A stretch of DNA of 64,000 bases from the NCBI GenBank assembly GCA_905181615.1, contig CAJIYH010000002.1, positions 558,001 through 622,000 on the forward strand, given 5' to 3'. Origin of the DNA: an uncultured Flavobacteriaceae bacterium. GTDB taxonomy: Bacteria; Bacteroidota; Bacteroidia; Flavobacteriales; Flavobacteriaceae. The notes beneath the pieces are model-generated. The model saw nothing but the letters and a program-made list of their open reading frames with translations, did not search any database and was not told the origin of the DNA. Below, piece by piece: positions 28,383-37,707 of this stretch; the stretch's first letter is position 1, and every line of letters begins with the position of its first letter. Made by a program: the position numbers and the translations under genes.

Positions 28383-29723
28383 ATGTTAATGGATATTTTA
28401 CCCAATATGTTGTTTGTTATTATACTTCTTATATCAATTAACATATTCACGCGAAATATACTTAAGATAAAAAACAACATCAACTTAGGTAGATCTATTG
28501 ATCGCAGTGACAATAAATCTGCTAGATGGAAAAACATGGCTCGTATCGCCTTGGGGCAATCTAAGATGGTAAGCCGTCCAATTGCTGGAATTTTACACGT
28601 TGTGGTATATATAGGTTTCTTAATAATCAACATTGAACTCCTAGAAATTGTGGTTGATGGTATTTTTGGAACTCATAGAGTTTTTGCTCCTTTCTTAGGA
28701 AGCGCATATAACGTGTTGATTGCAACATTCGAAATTTTCGCATTTCTAGTCCTCTCAGCTGTTCTTGTTTTTTGGGCTAGAAGAAATATAATTCGATTAA
28801 ATCGTTTCAGGAAAAGTGAAATGAAAGGTTGGCCGAAATTAGACGCAGATTTAATTTTATATTTTGAAATCGTTCTGATGAGCCTATTTTTGACAATGAA
28901 CGGGGCTGACTTTTATATACAAACAAACTTTCCTACTGCGACTGACTACCATCAAGCTGGCTCATTTCCAATAAGTCAATTCATGACATCTATTTTTGAT
29001 GGAATGGCATTAAATTCAGTTATTCTTGTTGAACGCTCTGCATGGTGGATGCACATCATAGGGATCTTTATCTTCTTAAATTACCTGTATTACTCAAAGC
29101 ACCTCCACATACTATTGGCATTTCCGAACACCTATTTTGCGAATCTCAATGCGAAAGGTGGATTTGCAAATAATCCAACGGTAACAGCAGAAGTTAAGCT
29201 GATGATGGATCCAGACGCAGATCCTTATTCGGTTTCTGAAGCAACTTCTGATGAACCCGAAAAATTTGGTGCATCTGATGTTATGGATCTCAACCGTGTT
29301 CAATTATTAAATGCCTATACCTGCACAGAATGTGGTCGATGTACAAGTGAATGTCCAGCTAATCAAACAGGGAAGTTGCTGTCTCCCAGAAAAATAATGA
29401 TGGATACTCGTGACCGACTTACTGAAGTTGGCAATAATATTCAAGAGAATAAGGGGGTCTTTGTTCCCGATGGTAAACAATTATATAACGATTATATTAC
29501 TGCAGAAGAATTGTGGGCTTGTACTTCCTGTAATGCTTGTGTTCAGGCCTGTCCAATAGATATTGATCCACTTTCAATTATTATGAGTATGCGGCAATAT
29601 TTGGTTATGGAAGAGTCTGCAGCTCCAGCAGATCTAAATAATATGATGGGTAATATTGAAAATAATGGGGCACCTTGGCCTTTTAATCAACAAGATAGAC
29701 TAAACTGGGCTGAAGACCCTTAA
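28383..29723 (+). CDS. Membrane-bound (Fe-S) oxidoreductase subunit with two 4Fe-4S sites
   Basis: A 446-residue protein combining about five N-terminal membrane helices (to roughly residue 260, resembling the NarI-like cytochrome b fold) with a cytoplasmic ferredoxin-like domain. Two clusters are visible: CTECGRCTSECP starting at Cys314 and CTSCNACVQACP starting at Cys380, each followed by a distant-Cys arrangement typical of HdrC/GlpC proteins. It probably passes electrons between the quinone pool and the partner CCG-domain protein encoded at 30199-30981; the electron donor is unknown. It begins seven bases after the MlaD gene. ATG at 28383 is used. Confidence 0.88.
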   Translation: MLMDILPNMLFVIILLISINIFTRNILKIKNNINLGRSIDRSDNKSARWKNMARIALGQSKMVSRPIAGILHVVVYIGFLIINIELLEIVVDGIFGTHRVFAPFLGSAYNVLIATFEIFAFLVLSAVLVFWARRNIIRLNRFRKSEMKGWPKLDADLILYFEIVLMSLFLTMNGADFYIQTNFPTATDYHQAGSFPISQFMTSIFDGMALNSVILVERSAWWMHIIGIFIFLNYLYYSKHLHILLAFPNTYFANLNAKGGFANNPTVTAEVKLMMDPDADPYSVSEATSDEPEKFGASDVMDLNRVQLLNAYTCTECGRCTSECPANQTGKLLSPRKIMMDTRDRLTEVGNNIQENKGVFVPDGKQLYNDYITAEELWACTSCNACVQACPIDIDPLSIIMSMRQYLVMEESAAPADLNNMMGNIENNGAPWPFNQQDRLNWAEDP

Positions 29724-29740
29724 ACATTAAAAATCACAAA

Positions 29741-30187
29741 ATGATGCACAAAGAAGAAGCAGAAAACTATTTACACAAGAAAGTTGAAAATGGAGAAGAG
29801 GTAAGTCCTGTTTTACCAAAAGGAATTAAAAATTACTTGATTGATATTGACGGCACTATTTGTGATGACATTCCAAACGAAGAACCCGAAAGAATGGAAA
29901 CAGCTGAACTTTATCCAGATGCATTAGAAACATGTAATCGCTGGTTTGACGAAGGTCACCTTATTTGTTTCTTTACTTCACGTGTAGAGGCTAATAGAGA
30001 AGTTACAGAAGGTTGGTTAAAAAGAAATGAATTTAAATATCACAGTTTATTAATGGGAAAACCTAGAGGCGGAAACTACCACTGGATTGACAACCACTTA
30101 GTTAAAGCTACACAATACAAAGGAAAATTCACTGAATTAGTTAATAAAGAAGTTACAATTCAGGTTTTTGATGACGGCGCTAACTAG
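29741..30187 (+). CDS. Small HAD-superfamily protein between two Fe-S subunit genes
   Basis: A 148-residue protein with HAD phosphatase motifs: LIDIDGTICDD (Asp35, Asp37; motif I), FFTSR (motif II), and KPRGGNYHWIDNH (Lys and Asp of motifs III/IV). Homologues in Flavobacteriaceae are sometimes labelled phosphoheptose isomerase, which the sequence does not support. It lacks a visible cap domain, so it may act on a macromolecular or nucleotide substrate; the substrate is unknown. It is embedded between the membrane Fe-S subunit (18 bases upstream) and the CCG-domain subunit (11 bases downstream), implying co-expression. Two adjacent ATG codons start the frame; the first is used. Confidence 0.8.
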   Translation: MMHKEEAENYLHKKVENGEEVSPVLPKGIKNYLIDIDGTICDDIPNEEPERMETAELYPDALETCNRWFDEGHLICFFTSRVEANREVTEGWLKRNEFKYHSLLMGKPRGGNYHWIDNHLVKATQYKGKFTELVNKEVTIQVFDDGAN

Positions 30188-30198
30188 AACTGACATAT

Positions 30199-30981
30199 AT
30201 GATTAAAGTACCTACACTCGCCCAACTAACTGCAGAAGGTAAAACCCCTGAAATATTATTTTGGGTAGGTTGTGCCGGAAGCTTTGATGAACGAGCTAAG
30301 AAAATCACAAAAGCTTTTGTGAAATTACTTCATAATACAGGAGTTTCTTATGCTGTATTAGGAGCAGAAGAAAGTTGCACAGGAGATCCTGCAAAACGAT
30401 CTGGGAATGAGTTTATTTTTCAAATGCAGGCAGTTACCAATATTGAAGTGCTAAATGGTTACGGAATAAAAAAAATAGTAACAGCTTGCCCGCATTGTTT
30501 TAACACGCTTAAAAATGAATATCCAGAGTTAGGAGGTAGTTATGAAGTTGTTCATCATACGCAATTATTAAAAGAACTTTTAGATGATGGAAAACTTACC
30601 ATAGAATCAGGCACTTATAAGGGTAAAAAAATAACTTTCCACGACCCATGTTATTTGGGTAGAGCAAACAATGTCTATGAAGCTCCAAGAGAGCTCATCA
30701 AGAAGCTAGATGCAGAACTTGTAGAAATGAAAAACTGCAAAGCTAAAGGTCTTTGCTGTGGAGCTGGTGGTGCGCAAATGTTTAAAGAGCCAGAGAATGG
30801 TTCTAAAGACATCAATATTGAGCGAACAGAGCAGGCTCTTGAGGTTAAACCAGATATTGTTGCTGCCGGATGTCCATTTTGTAATACCATGTTAACCGAT
30901 GGAATTAAGAGTAAAGAAAAAGAAAGCGAAGTACCCGTAATGGATATTGCTGAGCTAATTGCAAACGCAAAAGATCTTTAA
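30199..30981 (+). CDS. CCG-domain (Fe-S) oxidoreductase, HdrB/LutA/GlpC-type
   Basis: A 260-residue cytoplasmic protein with two cysteine-rich CCG domains. First: FWVGCAGS, ESCTGDPA and CPHCFNT. Second: HDPCYLGR, GLCCGAGGAQ and CPFCNTM. In heterodisulfide reductase-type complexes these cysteines hold a non-cubane 4Fe-4S cluster that performs two-electron chemistry. The natural partner is the membrane Fe-S subunit two genes upstream. Together they look like a two-subunit quinone-linked oxidoreductase of unknown substrate. The downstream gene starts two bases after its stop. ATG start. Confidence 0.9.
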   Translation: MIKVPTLAQLTAEGKTPEILFWVGCAGSFDERAKKITKAFVKLLHNTGVSYAVLGAEESCTGDPAKRSGNEFIFQMQAVTNIEVLNGYGIKKIVTACPHCFNTLKNEYPELGGSYEVVHHTQLLKELLDDGKLTIESGTYKGKKITFHDPCYLGRANNVYEAPRELIKKLDAELVEMKNCKAKGLCCGAGGAQMFKEPENGSKDINIERTEQALEVKPDIVAAGCPFCNTMLTDGIKSKEKESEVPVMDIAELIANAKDL

Positions 30982-30983
30982 CT

Positions 30984-31469
30984 ATGTTAGTTCCCTTTTC
31001 AAACTTACCAGATGAATCACGTGTATGGATTTATCAAGCATCTCGACCTTTTTCAAATGAAGAAAAAATTAGTATAGTTGAAGAGTTAGAAATTTTCCTT
31101 AAACAATGGACTGCTCATGGAGCTGACCTTGTTACATCTTATGAAATCCCTTACAATCGTTTTATTGTTATTGGACTCAACGAAAACCTTCAAGGAGCAA
31201 CAGGATGCTCAATTGATTCTTCTGTCAGATTTATTCAAATCCTAGAATCTAAATATCAAATTGAACTTCTTGACAAAATGAATGTGACCCACAAAAACGG
31301 TTCTGATTTTCTTTACACCCCTTTAAAACAATTCCGGACATTAGCCAAAAAACGCAAAGTATCTGCTAATACAATTGTTTTTAATAACTTGGTTGTAGAT
31401 AAAGCAGAATATAGAAGTTACTGGGAAGTTCCAGCAGGTCAAAGCTGGCACTCTCGTTTTATTAAATAA
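30984..31469 (+). CDS. Conserved protein of unknown function in the Fe-S operon
   Basis: A 161-residue soluble protein. I recognise it as a conserved Bacteroidota family often listed as ABC transporter ATPase. No Walker A, Walker B or ABC signature is present, so that label is not supported. Visible conserved-looking stretches are SRVWIYQASRPFSNEE, WTAHGADL and GATGCSIDSSV, the last containing its only cysteine. It starts two bases after the CCG-domain gene and is 11 bases before the GH3 fusion gene, so it should share that transcript. A role connected with the oxidoreductase is possible but unproven. Confidence 0.75.
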   Translation: MLVPFSNLPDESRVWIYQASRPFSNEEKISIVEELEIFLKQWTAHGADLVTSYEIPYNRFIVIGLNENLQGATGCSIDSSVRFIQILESKYQIELLDKMNVTHKNGSDFLYTPLKQFRTLAKKRKVSANTIVFNNLVVDKAEYRSYWEVPAGQSWHSRFIK

Positions 31470-31480
31470 TATCGAATCTC

Positions 31481-34378
31481 ATGCGAATCCTGCTTTTCAC
31501 ACTTCTGAGTACTTTTTCGTTATTTGCACAAACAACTGATCCCTTAGTTTCTATAGATTATCAAGCGCAAGAATCATGGGTAGATAGCACTTATACTTCT
31601 CTTACTTTAGAAGAAAAAATAGGCCAATTGTTTATGGTTATGGCTTTTTCTGAACAAGGAGAAAAACATTTTGACAAAATTTCAAAGAACATAGTAGAAG
31701 ATAACATTGGAGGTGTAATATTTTCATTAGGTGGTCCCCATGGTCAAACTGAGTGGTTAAATAAATTCCAAAAGAAATCAAAAGTTCCCTTACTAATTGG
31801 CATGGATGCCGAGTGGGGCGTTGCTATGCGGTTGGATTCTGTTCAAGCCTTTCCTTGGAACATGACTTTGGGAGCAATTCAAAACGATGTTTTAGTAAAA
31901 GATATAGGGCAAAGGATAGGAGAGCAAGCAAAAAGATTAGGGATTCACATTAATTTTGCTCCCTCAGTAGACATAAACACCAACCCAAAAAATCCAATTA
32001 TAGGAAATCGCTCCTTTGGGGAAGATAAACAGAATGTTGCTAGAAAAGGAATTGCTTTTATGCATGGAATGCATGAAGCAGGAATACTTTCTTCCGCAAA
32101 ACATTTTCCAGGGCACGGAGACACTTCTACAGATTCCCATTTAGGTCTTCCGTCTATCAATTTTTCTATGGAACGGATAGAGGAGGTAGAATTATACCCC
32201 TTTAAAGAAATAATCAATGCAGGAGTTTCCTCTGTAATGGTTGCACACCTGGACATCCCTGCTATTGATGCTGGAATTCCTTCATCCTTATCTCAAAAAA
32301 CAGTTCAAACCTTACTACAAGATTCGTTACAATTTAAAGGCTTAATTATTACTGATGCTTTAAATATGAAAGGAGCATCTGTAATTAGTACTAAACATGG
32401 AATTGATGTTTCAGCTTTTTTAGCAGGAAATGATATACTACTTATTCCAAACGATGTAAGTGCTGCTATTAAAAAAATGAAGCGAGCTTTTAAAGCAAAA
32501 AAATTGACAGAACAACGCTTAGCTCATTCAGTAAAGAAGATTTTAAAAGCCAAATATTTGGTTGGATTAAACAACAACAAAGAAATTTCTTCGGAGTTTT
32601 TGAGTGATAATTTGAATACAAATAAAGATGACTACTTAATTGAAAAAGCAATGCAAGCAGCGATAACCGTTGTTCAAAACAAGAATAACGTTTTGCCTCT
32701 AGAAAAGACCACAACATACGGATATCTTAAATTAGGAGATGATACAGGTTTAGATTTCAGGAACAGCTTATCAAAAGAAATCAAACTCCACCGAGTAAAC
32801 GAATCACTCTCTAATTTTGAAATTATTAGTAATTTAAAAGATTATGAAAAAATAATTATTGGTTTTCATCGCTCTAATGATAATCCTTGGAAAGCTTCTA
32901 GCTTTTCAAAAAAAGAAATTCAACTCATTTCTGAATTGGTCAAGTCACACACAATTATATTAGATGTCTTTGTTAAACCATACGCATTAAGTAAAATAAA
33001 TACCTTAGAGGGTATAGATGGTTTGGTGGTTAGTTACCAAAACAATATTCCAGCACAAATTGCATCTGCTGATATTCTTTTAGGAGATCGAAAAGCAACT
33101 GGTAAGTTGCCTGTTTCAATTTCTTCTTCATTTCCTGTAGGCGTGGGAATTGAATTAAATGGACCAACTAAAATTGGAAAAGGAACTCCTGAGTCTGTTG
33201 GAATTGATTCTAATTTGTTAAATCGAATTGATGATCTTGCTTTAATAGCAATCGATTCGCTAATGACGCCCGGAATGCAGATTTTAGTAGCACGACACGG
33301 CAAAGTAGTCTTTAGTAAAAGTTATGGTTTTCACACCTATGAAAAGAAAAAACCAGTTACCAATACCGATCTCTATGATTTAGCTTCACTTACTAAAGTT
33401 TTAGCAACGTTACCTCTAGTAATGAAGGAGGTAGACCAGGGTAAATTAACTTTAGAAACCCGCTTAGGAGATTTAAATGAAGAATGGAAACAATCTAACA
33501 AGGCGGACATAAGCATTCAGGATATGCTCTCACACTTCGCTAGACTAACCCCTTGGATTCCCTTTTATAAAGAAACCTTAAAAAAAGGGTCTTCAAAATT
33601 AAATAAGAAGTTTTATAGAAAACGAAAAAGCAAGCGTTTCTCTATTCCAGTTGCTGATCACTTTTATGGAAAAAGAGATTTACCTGAACTAATAAGTAAT
33701 CAAATTCTTGAAAGTGAATTGCGAGATTCTCTAATTTATAAATACTCTGATTTGCCTTATTTCTTTATGAAAGATTTATTTGAAAATCGTTATAATGAGT
33801 CTCTTGAGGTTTTGGCTCGCGACTCTTTTTATCTTCCTTTAGGATTAAATCGAACAACATTTAATCCAAATAAGAATACACCAAACCAAACTATAATTCC
33901 CTCTGAAATTGATTCTTACTATCGAAATCAGGAATTAAAAGGAGAAGTTCATGACATGGCTGCTGCTATGTTGGGTGGTGTTGGAGGTCATGCAGGACTT
34001 TTTTCCAACGCAAGTGAAGTAGCGGTTTTAATGCAATTGTTTTTAAATAAAGGCACCTATGCTGGTAAACGCTATTTTTCGGCAGAAACATTTGATCAAT
34101 TTAATCAATGCCTTTATTGTGATCAAGGCAACAGACGAGGAATAGGGTTTGATAAACCTCAATTAGAAGGTAGTGGTTCAACTTGTGGCTGTGTCCCTAA
34201 ATCTAGTTTTGGTCATTCGGGTTTTACAGGCACATATGCTTGGGCAGATCCAGAAAACGAATTGATTTATATTTTTCTTTCCAACAGAACATATCCTACA
34301 ATGGATAATAACTTATTATTAAAACATGACATTCGAACCCGAATTCAACAGTATATTTACGATTCAATTATAAATTAA
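31481..34378 (+). CDS. Fusion of GH3 beta-N-acetylhexosaminidase and serine hydrolase (beta-lactamase fold)
   Basis: A 965-residue exported bifunctional protein. Signal peptide: residues 1-16. GH3 domain (about 35-360): NagZ-type loop KHFPGHGDTSTDSH (residues 207-220) with the His/Asp acid-base pair and nucleophile Asp292 in IITDALNMKGA. A GH3 C-terminal alpha/beta domain covers about 385-555. The C-terminal serine hydrolase domain (about 570-965) has SxxK motif SLTK (Ser636, Lys639), YSD near 752 and HSGFTG. Together these suggest processing of muropeptides: GlcNAc removal plus peptidase or esterase action. It lies in the plus-strand run between the unknown gene and bshA. ATG start. Confidence 0.92.
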   Translation: MRILLFTLLSTFSLFAQTTDPLVSIDYQAQESWVDSTYTSLTLEEKIGQLFMVMAFSEQGEKHFDKISKNIVEDNIGGVIFSLGGPHGQTEWLNKFQKKSKVPLLIGMDAEWGVAMRLDSVQAFPWNMTLGAIQNDVLVKDIGQRIGEQAKRLGIHINFAPSVDINTNPKNPIIGNRSFGEDKQNVARKGIAFMHGMHEAGILSSAKHFPGHGDTSTDSHLGLPSINFSMERIEEVELYPFKEIINAGVSSVMVAHLDIPAIDAGIPSSLSQKTVQTLLQDSLQFKGLIITDALNMKGASVISTKHGIDVSAFLAGNDILLIPNDVSAAIKKMKRAFKAKKLTEQRLAHSVKKILKAKYLVGLNNNKEISSEFLSDNLNTNKDDYLIEKAMQAAITVVQNKNNVLPLEKTTTYGYLKLGDDTGLDFRNSLSKEIKLHRVNESLSNFEIISNLKDYEKIIIGFHRSNDNPWKASSFSKKEIQLISELVKSHTIILDVFVKPYALSKINTLEGIDGLVVSYQNNIPAQIASADILLGDRKATGKLPVSISSSFPVGVGIELNGPTKIGKGTPESVGIDSNLLNRIDDLALIAIDSLMTPGMQILVARHGKVVFSKSYGFHTYEKKKPVTNTDLYDLASLTKVLATLPLVMKEVDQGKLTLETRLGDLNEEWKQSNKADISIQDMLSHFARLTPWIPFYKETLKKGSSKLNKKFYRKRKSKRFSIPVADHFYGKRDLPELISNQILESELRDSLIYKYSDLPYFFMKDLFENRYNESLEVLARDSFYLPLGLNRTTFNPNKNTPNQTIIPSEIDSYYRNQELKGEVHDMAAAMLGGVGGHAGLFSNASEVAVLMQLFLNKGTYAGKRYFSAETFDQFNQCLYCDQGNRRGIGFDKPQLEGSGSTCGCVPKSSFGHSGFTGTYAWADPENELIYIFLSNRTYPTMDNNLLLKHDIRTRIQQYIYDSIIN

Positions 34379-34389
34379 AAACTCAAGAC

Positions 34390-35517
34390 TTGAAAATAGC
34401 AATTGTATGTTATCCTACATTTGGTGGGAGTGGAGTAGTAGCTACAGAACTAGGCCTAGCATTAGCTCAACAAGGAAATGAAATACATTTCATTACATAT
34501 AAGCAACCCGTTCGTTTAGATGCTCTAAGTGAAAACCTTCATTTTCATGAAGTAAACGTTCCAGATTATCCTCTTTTTCAATTTCAACCATATGAACTTG
34601 CTCTTTCGAGTAAATTAGTTGACATGGTTAAACTCCATAAAATCGAAGTTTTACATGTCCATTATGCTATTCCTCATGCATATGCAGCATATATGGCAAA
34701 GAAAATGTTGCAAGATCAGAGAATAAAATTACCTATTGTTACCACATTACATGGCACCGACATTACATTAGTTGGGAGTCATCCATTTTATAAATCTGCG
34801 GTAGAATTCAGTATCAATCATTCAGACTGTGTAACCTCAGTTTCTGAAAGTCTCAAGCAGGATACCCTTGATTTATTTAACATTAGAAAAGAAATACAAG
34901 TTATTCCAAATTTTGTTGATTTTACAAAGCATTCAAACCACAGCGAAGAATGTGAGCGTGGCGTAATAGCTCAATCTCATGAAAGAATTATTTCACACGT
35001 TAGTAATTTTCGTCCAGTTAAACGAATTATGGACGTGGTCAAAATTTTTGAAAAAATATTAAATGAAATCCCAGCGAAGTTAATAATGGTAGGCGAGGGG
35101 CCTGACAAAGAAAAAGCAATGGAATATTGTGCAAAACAAGGGATTGATGACTCTGTAAAATTCATTGGAAAAAGTAATCAAGTATTCGAAGTTCTTTGTT
35201 ATTCAGATCTTTTTATATTACCCTCAGAAACCGAAAGCTTTGGTTTAGCTGCATTGGAAGCAATGATGATGAAAGTACCAGTAATTTCATCAAACACTGG
35301 AGGCTTATCGGAGGTCAACGTTGAAGGTAAAACAGGCTTTCTGTTCGATGTAGGTGACATCAATGGAATGGCTAAAAAAAGCATCGAACTCCTGAAAAAC
35401 GATGACCTTTTAGAACAATTTAAAACCAATGCACAAAACGAAGCCAGAAAATTTGATTTAAATCAAATAGTTGATCGTTATATTGCCATCTATCAAGATG
35501 CTTTAGTTTTAGACTAA
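34390..35517 (+). CDS. bshA: N-acetyl-alpha-D-glucosaminyl L-malate synthase
   Basis: First enzyme of bacillithiol synthesis, a GT-B family-4 glycosyltransferase joining UDP-GlcNAc to L-malate. The 375-residue length is typical. Evidence: N-terminal KIAIVCYPTFGGSGVVATEL, LHGTDITLVG in the middle, the donor-site VSNFRPVKR, and the E-x7-E region LPSETESFGLAALEAMM. TTG at 34390 is the start and comes 11 bases after the GH3 fusion. It converges with the acylase gene, the stops being three bases apart. BshB and BshC are not in the window. Confidence 0.94.
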   Translation: MKIAIVCYPTFGGSGVVATELGLALAQQGNEIHFITYKQPVRLDALSENLHFHEVNVPDYPLFQFQPYELALSSKLVDMVKLHKIEVLHVHYAIPHAYAAYMAKKMLQDQRIKLPIVTTLHGTDITLVGSHPFYKSAVEFSINHSDCVTSVSESLKQDTLDLFNIRKEIQVIPNFVDFTKHSNHSEECERGVIAQSHERIISHVSNFRPVKRIMDVVKIFEKILNEIPAKLIMVGEGPDKEKAMEYCAKQGIDDSVKFIGKSNQVFEVLCYSDLFILPSETESFGLAALEAMMMKVPVISSNTGGLSEVNVEGKTGFLFDVGDINGMAKKSIELLKNDDLLEQFKTNAQNEARKFDLNQIVDRYIAIYQDALVLD

Positions 35518-35520
35518 GTT

Positions 35521-37590
35521 TTATTTTGGATGATAAATTCGCTTAGCGTTTTTATATGCATCTTCTTTACTCAACGACATTGTTTTAGTTTTGAACTGAG
35601 TGTACATTTCCATTTGATCCCCATAATGAGGTGAATCTGGATGATCAGAACTTCCATAAGATATTGAAGATTCAATAAGTGTTCCTTCGGGAGTAAAGCG
35701 AACCAGTTCTATATAAGACTCTCCACTTACAACTTTTATCTTACCATCTTTATACAGTTTTGAATTCATAGAAGTAAGCACATCTGGTAATCCGAAAACA
35801 GGTAGTTCTTTATCTCCACGCACCAGTTTTTGATAGTCTCCTAATGTTATGTCGGTTGTTTTAAAATATTTTAACATATACGCTTTAGATTCTCGAAGAG
35901 CTTGTACTAAAAATGTTTTAGGAAATATTTTAGGTTCAGGTAATTTATCGTAATACTTATATAGACTATAATAGAATACAGCAAAGGAACCCGCGCCTAT
36001 TGAAGTTGCATCTGTTTTTCTATCCCAGTTTTGGATTCTATCAATTAGTGGAGCTATGTCTGGGTATTTTTTTGAATCAATATCGAAAAGGGCATTAATA
36101 TCCATCCAAGAAAAATTCATAACCGCAGGATATTGACGGTCATATTTCATGCGTTTAAAATCTTCATACGAAACTTTATCTTCGGCATCGATAAGTTCCT
36201 TAAGGCGTATCGACCTGTTGTTGTCATAGCGCTCAAAGCCCATATCCATAGAGAATTTATCTCCATCTGGATTATTGTCTTCATCACTTGACTTAAAAGG
36301 CGAATGGTTTGTATTATAAAAGTAACCAGATTTAGGTTGGAGTACCTGTGGTAACTCTTCTAGGTTATAGTATTCCGTCCAAAGGGTCTTCATCGTGTTT
36401 CCAGGAACCACTTCTTTCCAATTATATCCTACGGCTCTTTTTGGTATAAGACCGTTCGAAACATAGAAAATAGTATCGTTCTTATCCGCATATCCTATGT
36501 TATAGCCCGGCAGTGCTTTCATTTTTAAGATGTCATAAAACTCCTTAAATGATTTAGCCTTATTCATTCTCCACCATTGTTCTAAACCTCTAACTTCATA
36601 GAGTGCAGGTGTGCGTACAGCGTAATATCCTGATTTGTTTTTAAGCGTAGGACCATAAATACTACGGTAATATTTTTTGGTAACTTTTATTGGAATCCCA
36701 AGGAACTTAACGGTTAATTTTGCTTTAAATTTTTCTAAAGTATATTTTTCTCCATCGACCATATAAACTCCCCTTTTTTTAGGGTGCATTTCTAAAGCAA
36801 AGACATCGGTTTTATCAGGTTGATTTACGGTATGTGCCCATCCTAGATATTCGTTTGCTCCAATCAAAACACTTGGACTTCCTGCAAAAAGAGCTCCTAT
36901 TATATTTGTTCCTTCTTCGCTACATAAGTGGGCTTCGTACCAAGAAACAGGACCGTCTAATGGCTGGTGGGTGTTGATGGCTAGATATGTATTTCCATCA
37001 GTAGTTTTGGAGCTGTTAAATGCAAATGTATTAGAACCTTTTGTTTCTTCTTTTGTAGGGGTATATTTTAAATCATTTTCTATAATTTTAGAAACCCAAT
37101 AATCACCTTTAGAAGAAATAAATAATTGTAATTGAGCATAACGCATCATTCTTTTTGGAGTAACAGGAAAAAGCTCTTGAGATAAAATCTCCTCAGGATG
37201 AGTTTCTGCATATCGATTCATTCCGGCAGCATAGCCTTCCAATAACTTTTTATATTCAGGACTGGTTTTTACTTCAAAATCTCGTTCAACAAGTTCATCA
37301 GATCGAATAAACTGAGCAAGAAAATCAGCAGGCAACCCTTTAATTCCAAGATGCTTACTTAACATGTTATTTCCAGCTAAGTACGATTGCTGTATGGTTA
37401 AGAAATCATCTTCGGCATGAGCCCAAGCAAGTCCATAAGCAACTTCTGCATCAGTTTTTGCAAATATATGCGGAACACCATATGCATCTCGTGCAATGTC
37501 AACTCCATCAGGATTTATTTGTCCAAACAGGGTGAAACTATTAATTAAGAATAAGGATAGTAGATGTATTTTTAAAAGAGAATTTAACAT
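35521..37590 (-). CDS. Penicillin acylase family (Ntn-hydrolase) protein
   Basis: A 689-residue exported amidohydrolase. The signal peptide spans about residues 1-23. The precursor layout of the family is visible: an alpha-subunit-like part (VDIARDAYGVPHIFAKTDAE), a spacer, then the autocatalytic cleavage point GSNTFAFN, with Ser186 becoming the N-terminal nucleophile of the beta part. Downstream are GASPS-type and AYKNAKRIYHP segments. These enzymes hydrolyse acyl-amides, including acyl-homoserine lactones or beta-lactam side chains; the substrate cannot be read. It is convergent with bshA. ATG start. A decayed receptor fragment lies upstream on the opposite strand. Confidence 0.9.
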   Translation of the reverse strand: MLNSLLKIHLLSLFLINSFTLFGQINPDGVDIARDAYGVPHIFAKTDAEVAYGLAWAHAEDDFLTIQQSYLAGNNMLSKHLGIKGLPADFLAQFIRSDELVERDFEVKTSPEYKKLLEGYAAGMNRYAETHPEEILSQELFPVTPKRMMRYAQLQLFISSKGDYWVSKIIENDLKYTPTKEETKGSNTFAFNSSKTTDGNTYLAINTHQPLDGPVSWYEAHLCSEEGTNIIGALFAGSPSVLIGANEYLGWAHTVNQPDKTDVFALEMHPKKRGVYMVDGEKYTLEKFKAKLTVKFLGIPIKVTKKYYRSIYGPTLKNKSGYYAVRTPALYEVRGLEQWWRMNKAKSFKEFYDILKMKALPGYNIGYADKNDTIFYVSNGLIPKRAVGYNWKEVVPGNTMKTLWTEYYNLEELPQVLQPKSGYFYNTNHSPFKSSDEDNNPDGDKFSMDMGFERYDNNRSIRLKELIDAEDKVSYEDFKRMKYDRQYPAVMNFSWMDINALFDIDSKKYPDIAPLIDRIQNWDRKTDATSIGAGSFAVFYYSLYKYYDKLPEPKIFPKTFLVQALRESKAYMLKYFKTTDITLGDYQKLVRGDKELPVFGLPDVLTSMNSKLYKDGKIKVVSGESYIELVRFTPEGTLIESSISYGSSDHPDSPHYGDQMEMYTQFKTKTMSLSKEDAYKNAKRIYHPK

Positions 37591-37707
37591 GAATATATTT
37601 AATTTTTTATAAGTTTTCGTTCAAATAAGTATAATTTTAAAATTAAAGCTTTCTAATAACTATTCTCTTGTTTTTGTTAATTATTAGTTATTTAGCTTAA
37701 TTATTTT

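Noticed and set aside
31945-32256. Cys/Ser-rich minus-strand ORF within the GH3 domain
   Set aside because: Antisense to a conserved catalytic region; no start context or partner.
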